NCBI GenBank assembly: GCA_019722365.1
Contig: JADFUC010000581.1
Span: 1-64,000 of the forward strand
Reading direction: 5' to 3'
Length of the DNA: 64,000 nt
Origin: Lithospermum erythrorhizon
Taxonomy: Eukaryota; Streptophyta; Magnoliopsida; Boraginales; Boraginaceae
Part shown: one piece after another, positions 57,929-64,000 of the stretch
How positions within the stretch are numbered: position 1 is the stretch's first letter
Layout: the number at the start of each line of letters is the position of its first letter
Notes under the pieces: generated by a model
The model's input: only the letters and a program-made list of their open reading frames with translations
Told to the model about the DNA's origin: nothing
The model's database searches: none
Translations under genes and position numbers: made by a program

Positions 57929-60575
57929 TGTAATAACCTGCTCGTTAATTTCGAGCACAATATTAATTGCAAAATTTATTTGAGCCGAATTGCTTATAAT
58001 TTAGTAAAGTAGTGTACTTCTAGATAATTCGAAGCTTAGTTGGGGACGTTAAGTCAGTTTGATAACTCGATTCGCTGATTTCGGGCACAAACTCCCGTGG
58101 TGATTTCTAAGACTTAAGCGGCTAAGTAACTACTCTTCTCATCCTTATCAAACACAACACAAGGAAAATAAAGATCTTCTCCTCCTTCTTAAGCATCTCG
58201 TCGAGACGCCCCTAATGGTAGAGTTATCAAACCCAAAATTTTTCTCCATTTCTTCACTTTGTTGTTGTTAAGATCCTCAAGTTGATTGTTAAGGCTTCCT
58301 ATCATCTTTTCCCTTAAGCACCTGAGGTACGAAGATGTAGTTTGAAAGTTGATTTTTAATGTTTGACTTTTAAGTTGACTTTTGAGTATAACTCAATTTT
58401 ATGATGTTTCTAAGTTTGTTATGGATGTTATGATGTATATGTCAGAAATTCATGATTTAGAGGTTGTTTGAGGATGTTAGAGATATGCTGACTTTTCGGG
58501 TTTTAGTTGACTTTTTATTGTCGATATTTTTTATAAGACTTTAAACGGTAGTGAGTTTAATTTGGACCTTATTGTAGCTATCATCAGAGTGGTTAGAATT
58601 GGTGATTTAAAAAATTGATCAAAGTGGAGTTAGTCAGAAAGTGATTTGTGAAGCTTGAGTTGTAATTGATATTTTGGAGTATAAAGTTAGTTAATTATGG
58701 ACTCAGGTTAAATAGAAATCTAATTTATAAATTTGATATGAAATGTGAAAGAATGGGCGTGGAATTCTGGGCTGGGAACCGATTGTCATATCTCGACCTG
58801 GCTGTTGTTTCGTTGCTTTATCCGTCAAGCCAGACTCATGAAATCGTTTACTAAGAGTTGGTTGTATCTTCTAGAACACAAGCATAAGAGTAGGTTTTGA
58901 TTATACTTTGTTAGGCGCTGATCGTGGAAAGTGACAAGCAATGCGGGATTGTGTTTCATGGCTGTTTTGTGATAGCAAGCAGAAAGTAGTACTTATCTCA
59001 TGGGTGCTACTTTACGCATTTCCTTACTTTAAATCAGGCGAACATGTCATTGCGGATACGACATGCGAGAACGATATACATGTCATTGCGGGTATGATTA
59101 TGTGAGAATGATATACACATTGTGGTATGATTATGAGAATGATACGTATCGTGGCAATTTAATATGCGGTGGGATTAATTTGGTGTGAGCCATGTTACGA
59201 CATGATTATATTTCCTGCGGGTATCAAGATTCGGGCTGAGGTGCGAATAGCTGAACTCCCAACTTATGTTTCTCGATTTATGGCCTTGTCGGCAATTGCT
59301 GTATTTATGTGGCCTTGTCGGCACTTAAGTATTTCGCGGCCTTGTCGGCGGTAGCATTGATTTATGATCATGTGGCCTTGCCGGGGCAATGATTGACGAT
59401 GACAAGGAAGACGCTTAAGCCGTGTGTTTGATATCGTTTTGTGGGCAGAGTAGTTGGTTATCGGTGAGGTGTCAAGCCGAGTTGGCGCGTACTCGAGGTG
59501 ACTTAAGTATTTGGATACACCATAGTCAGACGAGCTACGGGTTGATGACTCCTCCTTCCTCGGGCAGTGATACGCGACGCCATTGGCCTTATACTACAAA
59601 GATAAAGAGCGGTAATGACTCTTTTGATCACTTTGTCACAGGTATCGTCGGGCGTGGCCTTATACTACGGTATATCACACATGGTTGGCCTTATACTGGT
59701 ATAAGAGCGTATGAGTCTTTATGATCACTTCAGCTGCGGTGCATTGCCGGGCAAGTGGCCTTATACTACGGTATAAGTGCGGTTTGGCCTTATACTTCGC
59801 ATAGAGCGGTGTTTATTAGCCATTGGTCCATTTTACGCAGTAGATGATCAGTATACGCAAGCATTGGGAGGTCGTATACTTGTGGAGATATGAGAGATAG
59901 AAGGTGATGACTGTGAGTTATAGTCAAGCAAGTAGTCTCGTGGATTGCCTTGGGTGATCAGGCGGCCTATTCAAACCTTCTATTATATCTCTTTAACATG
60001 TTATGCCCGAAACCTTCTTGGAATCTTATTTTATGACCTTATTAGGTAGTCCCGATATATACGTATTTTATTCATATTTGACTATTATAAATATTGTCCG
60101 TCTCTTTGCCCGTATGGTAAGTTCACCCCCTTGTGTTAATTTTCACTGCAAGCTTCTCGCTGCTTACACCCTTTTTCTTTGGGCGGCATTTCATTTCCAG
60201 GCCAGCGGATGTGACGGCTGGGCTGAGCCGTGAGGCCGCTGGAGAGTTTCGTTCAGTGGCTAGTGAGATTGCGGCTGAGGATCCTTTAGAGTCTCATTTT
60301 GATGTAAGGTTTGTCAACCGTTTTTATTGTAGCCTTGCTCTGCATTAATGTTTATTTGGAATATGTTGTTGTATATATACGGAGTTGGTCAAGTTAAATA
60401 TCACCTCGATGGATTGTAAATTTTAAAACCGCTTTGAGCTGGAGAATCTTAATGGTAATCAAATTTTTGGATGAAACGAGTTGTCCTTTAAACGACTCTG
60501 CCCATCGGCTTCAGACTCGTGTTCGGATTATAATGATTCTCACCTTCGTGGCAAATTACCCGCATGGTCGTTACA
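57929..60575 (+). mobile_element. Long Ty3/gypsy-type LTR, family B, copy 2 (solo)
   Basis: It begins TGTAATAACC and ends GGTCGTTACA, with 2.65 kb homologous to 2571-5225 in the same order. It keeps the GGCCTTATAC...GTATAAG hairpin array at 59580-59820, here with TACG loops. It carries GGCCTTGTCGGC words repeated three times at 59283-59350, against fewer in copy 1. No coding region or primer-binding site adjoins, so it is a solo LTR inserted in LTR family A. Flanks ATGTG and TGTAG could be an eroded 5-bp duplication. Confidence 0.8.
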
Positions 60576-61321
60576 TGTAGTCAATTCATTAAGAAAGTTT
60601 GGATTTTGAATTATTTTGATATTTATTATAAATGTTGGAAGTTAAATAGTCAAAAACTGAAATAAAATGGATATAAATATATGTTTTGTGAAATAATTAA
60701 CCGAGAATTTTCTAGAGATTTATTACATCGTAAGTTGATCTTCTCAAGAACATTTGGAATTTAGAAGTCGCTTTGCTATTTTTGATGACTTAATGACTAG
60801 CAAAGAGATTTAAATCAAAAGAAATTAATTTGGAGCTAGAAATTTAATATTTTAATGCTTCCAAAGGACTACGAGGGTATATAAACAAGCTACGCTTTCA
60901 AAGGTAAAATTTTTGAAGATAAGTTTTATTTCTTTTGATTTACGGTATTTAATAACTATAAATGGATTTTAGATTTCGAAATCTTACTAAATATGGGATT
61001 TTGTTTTGAAGTTGAGGCAAGGCAGCGCGGTTTTAAAGATACCCGCTCAAACAATTAGTTAAGAAATATACTCATTTTACAAGAAAAGGTAATATTATAT
61101 TAATACGTTGTTGCATTTGATGTGACTTGAGTAAGACCTATTGAATAAATTAGTTGACTTCAATTATTTTTGTTTCGAGCCGAAAGTACCAATCACATTG
61201 GTAACCTTTTGATATATATATTATGTTTGTATATTTGGTTTGACAATTTAAAATCAATTGTTTAATAACCCATAAACCTGATAGTTTGATAAAAAGTAAA
61301 ATAGTTTTGAAACCTCAAAAT
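60576..61321 (+). mobile_element. LTR family A fragment, probable continuation
   Basis: After LTR-B, the words TGATATTTATTATAAATGTTGG and AGTTAAATAGTCAAAAA resemble 29515-29560 of the family A LTR (TATTTATTATAAAATTTTGG, GGTCAAATGG). The start of this block thus looks like the continuation of the split LTR-A. Further right the resemblance fades and I see nothing identifiable. Confidence 0.45.
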
Positions 61322-63657
61322 GTTGTAATGCAGAGATTAACCATCGTGGCGTCACCTAATTCAAAAACCAAAGTATAAAGTTTCATCACATACCAAGTCT
61401 CGAATATTCCACAAAAATAAGCTTTCATAATTTCAACATCTCAAACAAATGTGAAAAACCGAGTACATCAAAAATAATAAAAAAGATGAGTGCCCGAGGA
61501 TCCTAGCCACTGCCCCTCACCTAGGTAAAATCAACGACACCCACGAACCTCATAAACGACACCTCACAACTGGCGCGGGAAGCGGGGTGTTCGATGCCTT
61601 AGGTGGAAACGAATCACCCGGATGGTAACTTACCCACATCCGAATGAGGTACACAATAAAGGATATAGACGTGGCGGTAAGGTAGATATATATATATATA
61701 CAATACAAAAATATCAATTATTCAAGGCTTCATAGCAAAAATAACCATCATCAACATACACACATTATAGAGGACTCAACTTACGTTAACTCACATGTCA
61801 TACCCAAGATCTCATATCACATAATCAAACGAGTAAAACAGCATAATTTCGCAACACGACGTTCATACTACAACAACAATAAAATAAACTTACGAAAATG
61901 AAACCACAACAATATCACATATAACATTCCATAATTTTCCTATAGCTCACCCTTCGAACACCCAACAACAACATATCCTTTTTCCTGCAAAGCTCACCCT
62001 TCCGGTAACAATCTAACATCATCATATCCTTTTCGCGGGCAAAGCTCACCCTTCGAACACCCCACATCATCCCAAACATTCTCCTTTAATTCAAACAATT
62101 CACATTTCACACACACAATACCAAACATACAACTATCATTAATAACAATCTCAATGTAGCATCCATAATATACACGATACAACAATTTCGTATAGAACCT
62201 ATACTCAAACATAAATATACTCACAGATACGTCCATAACACAAATATACTCAAACGTGAATACACCCAAACATAAACATACTCAAAGGACCTACACTCAA
62301 ACATAAATACCACAAAAAATAATTATACCATAACGATCTTAACACAACCACCATACCAGTCAACATTTCACAATTCCTCACAACTATACCTTAATGTATA
62401 AGTTTATAACACAGCCTATTAATACCAAAAATCAATTACCATATACTGCTCAAACATAAATAAAAATAAACGAGTGATAAATCCCCACCTTGGCTAAGTA
62501 CTCACTACGCCCAGCTACTAATCGATCCAAGACGCTTTTCCCGCTGCTCCGAGTCCACCCGAAATGTAATTACTACTCGCAACAATTTCAATCCTTATCC
62601 TAATTCAATTCCTGACTTTTCAACCCATTTTAGTTACAAATTGACAACTTACGATAGACGTTAATTACGTTTCAACGACAAATCCACGATGACGAATTTC
62701 AACTACCCGGACTAAATCCCATAATCGGCCAATACCTTATCCAAATTACTAACATTTCCAACCAATTTCAATCAACCAAATTTTTAACTTTTCCAACTAA
62801 TTAAGCCATTTCTAACAACCTCTAATCCCAAAGCCCGTTTACTACTCAAAATCTACTAAAACTAATTTCAACATATGTTCCAAAGAACAACTTATAATTC
62901 ATAATTTCACCTCAAGACAATCACAATACAATAAAGGTTCAATAACATATTTATACTCAACAATATTTTTGAAAAAGTCAACCCAAAATCAATCGAAGTC
63001 AACTCATCTATAACAACACTTTCTACCCCAACATCGATTATCATTATCCCTATACTAGTAATCTAAGCCTAGATAATAATTATATTCACCACATCTCATA
63101 AAACCGAAGTCAAATCCTAAAATTTCCAAAAGTCAACAACCCTAAAAACGCCCCGAAATTCCACATCAAACACTTAATTTCAACTCAATAATAACTAATT
63201 TAGAACCCAAGAATCGATCAGAAGAATAAATTCAAATACAAAGTCAACTAAAAAGTCAAACTCGACCGAATCCTCACAAAATACTTCAACAAGATCGGAC
63301 CTTTTTACTCAATCGAAGAGGGATTTACGGCGGGTGCCTCTTCAAAAAAATTCCGAGGTCCAAAGCTTCAGACGGAGGAAAATCAAGAAGAAGAGTCAAA
63401 GGGAAATGGGTTTTGGGTGAGTCGGGCCTTATTTAATGATCAGTAATCGTTGGGCCCAATAGTCCAAATCCTGCGACAATCCGAACATTTTAATTCGACG
63501 ATACCTCGCTTTTAATTCAGTTCCGACAACCAACTTCCAAACATTAACATTATCGTAATAAAATATGGTTTCCGATTTTTCAGAAATCAATTTAATAATC
63601 TCACATTTTAATTTATTAATTAACGAGTCATTACCGTTTTGGCGGCTATTATTATCA
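61322..63657 (-). mobile_element. Long LTR related to families A/B, minus orientation (family C)
   Basis: On the minus strand the region opens with TGATAATAATAGCCGCCAAA near 63657. It passes a TATA-like ATTAAATAAGG near 63435 followed by a leader (ACCCAAAACCCATTTCCC), then the GACTTTTTAGTTGACTTT word also seen in family B. Next comes GTAGTGAGTACTTAGCC near 62500 and a ~50-bp tandem array near 62060-61940, ending ...GCATTACA near 61325. The order parallels family B. No ORF of note is present. Both ends are approximate. Confidence 0.5.
61940..62075. repeat. Short tandem array (~50 bp, 2-3 copies) in LTR-C
   Basis: The words GCTCACCCTTCGAACACCC and CATATCCTTTTTCCTGCAAA recur with changes near 61947, 61993 and 62043. 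It occupies a place in LTR-C similar to that of the hairpin array in LTR-B. Confidence 0.65.
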
Positions 63658-64000
63658 GTTATGTGCGAATTCGCTGCCGCTTGTGTTTGTGCGTTGTTTG
63701 TCGCTGTGCTGCATTTTCGCAGCCGAAGTCAGCGAGTTAGACTTTGATATATATATATATGTATACATTGCGGGTTTTCTCGATCGAGGTCATGGATATG
63801 GCTGACGGGGTTGCCCTCGATGTTCGAGGTCGCTATATACGCATATCAGCGGACCGTCCGCCTGAGGTCGCGATGATATGCTACGTTGCGGATGTCATGA
63901 TTCCGCATATCAGCGGTCGCCTAAGATGATGTTATTTATATAATGACGGGATGTCCCGAGGATGTGATGCTAGACGGGGTTGGGTGATCGTGGTTGGTGG
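63658..64000. other. LTR-like DNA running off the window
   Basis: It is GC-richer than average, with GCATATCAGCGG repeated at 63842 and 63905 and a (TA)n run near 63749. Short words recall the 3' third of LTR family A (near 30100-30300), but I could not align them firmly. Two open frames here look incidental. Confidence 0.35.

Noticed and set aside
62000..62269. 91-codon minus-strand frame with Cys and Val richness
   Set aside because: It overlaps the tandem array of LTR-C and looks like a by-product of the repeated sequence.
1..64000. CRISPR arrays, operons, ribosome-binding sites or other prokaryotic features
   Set aside because: The repeats are transposon-derived tandem arrays without unique spacers, and the genes are spliced plant genes.
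1..64000. tRNA genes
   Set aside because: No cloverleaf with paired A and B boxes was found. The only pol III-like signals are the SINE-like fragment and the Cassandra promoter.

Overview
The window is nuclear DNA of a flowering plant, most likely a eudicot. It is AT-rich, and three intron-bearing genes with GT...AG introns and plant-type proteins sit in a background of decayed plant transposable elements. The elements include Ty1/copia, Ty3/gypsy with long LTRs, an L1-type LINE, PIF/Harbinger, hAT, a Mutator-like element, Stowaway MITEs, a tRNA-type SINE and a Cassandra-like TRIM. I cannot name the species from sequence alone.

The three host genes are all on the minus strand: F-actin-capping protein subunit alpha (CPA, 9.65-15.47 kb, 10 exons), a tafazzin/LPLAT-type glycerophospholipid acyltransferase (16.66-19.46 kb, 7 exons), and the RAD9 subunit of the 9-1-1 DNA-damage checkpoint clamp (42.70-47.18 kb, 10 exons). 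From memory, their closest Arabidopsis matches are At3g05520, At3g05510 and At3g05480. The window would then be a conserved microsyntenic block in which about 23 kb of transposable-element DNA separates the acyltransferase from RAD9. The genes do not form a pathway; they share ancestry of position.

Layout: 0-2.4 kb, unrecognised repeat-like DNA ending in a 108-bp tandem array. 2.57-5.23 kb, a long gypsy-type LTR (family B) with an array of small hairpins. 5.3-9.0 kb, a broken copia gag-integrase (minus) with its own ~104-bp tandem array and LTR debris. 9.65-19.46 kb, CPA and the acyltransferase, with MITEs and SINE-like insertions in their introns. 20.5-23.1 kb, both genes of a dead PIF/Harbinger element. 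23.9-24.2 kb, an orphan RNase H-like fragment. 25.0-25.8 kb, a candidate solo LTR. 26.0-28.7 kb, a LINE cut by a gypsy insertion. 28.7-38.6 kb, a Tekay-like gypsy element whose integrase is split by a solo LTR. 38.7-41.6 kb, a tandem duplication split by a MULE with long inverted repeats and a 9-bp target duplication. 42.7-47.2 kb, RAD9.

47.33-51.25 kb holds a hAT element that starts about 150 bp upstream of the RAD9 start codon. It carries an antisense B3-domain pseudogene and many palindromic ACGT-core motifs. 51.6-54.9 kb has two copia LTRs in opposite orientation. 55.15-55.84 kb has a Cassandra-like TRIM with a 5S-rRNA-derived promoter and an adjoining inverted repeat. 56.4-64.0 kb is nested gypsy-type LTRs (families A, B and C).

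Nearly all element coding regions carry stops and small indels. The host genes are intact except for one probable single-base loss near the acyltransferase C-terminus and one unclear splice acceptor in CPA. Exon borders were worked out by eye from reading frame and family resemblance. Family assignments come from remembered motifs, not from searches.
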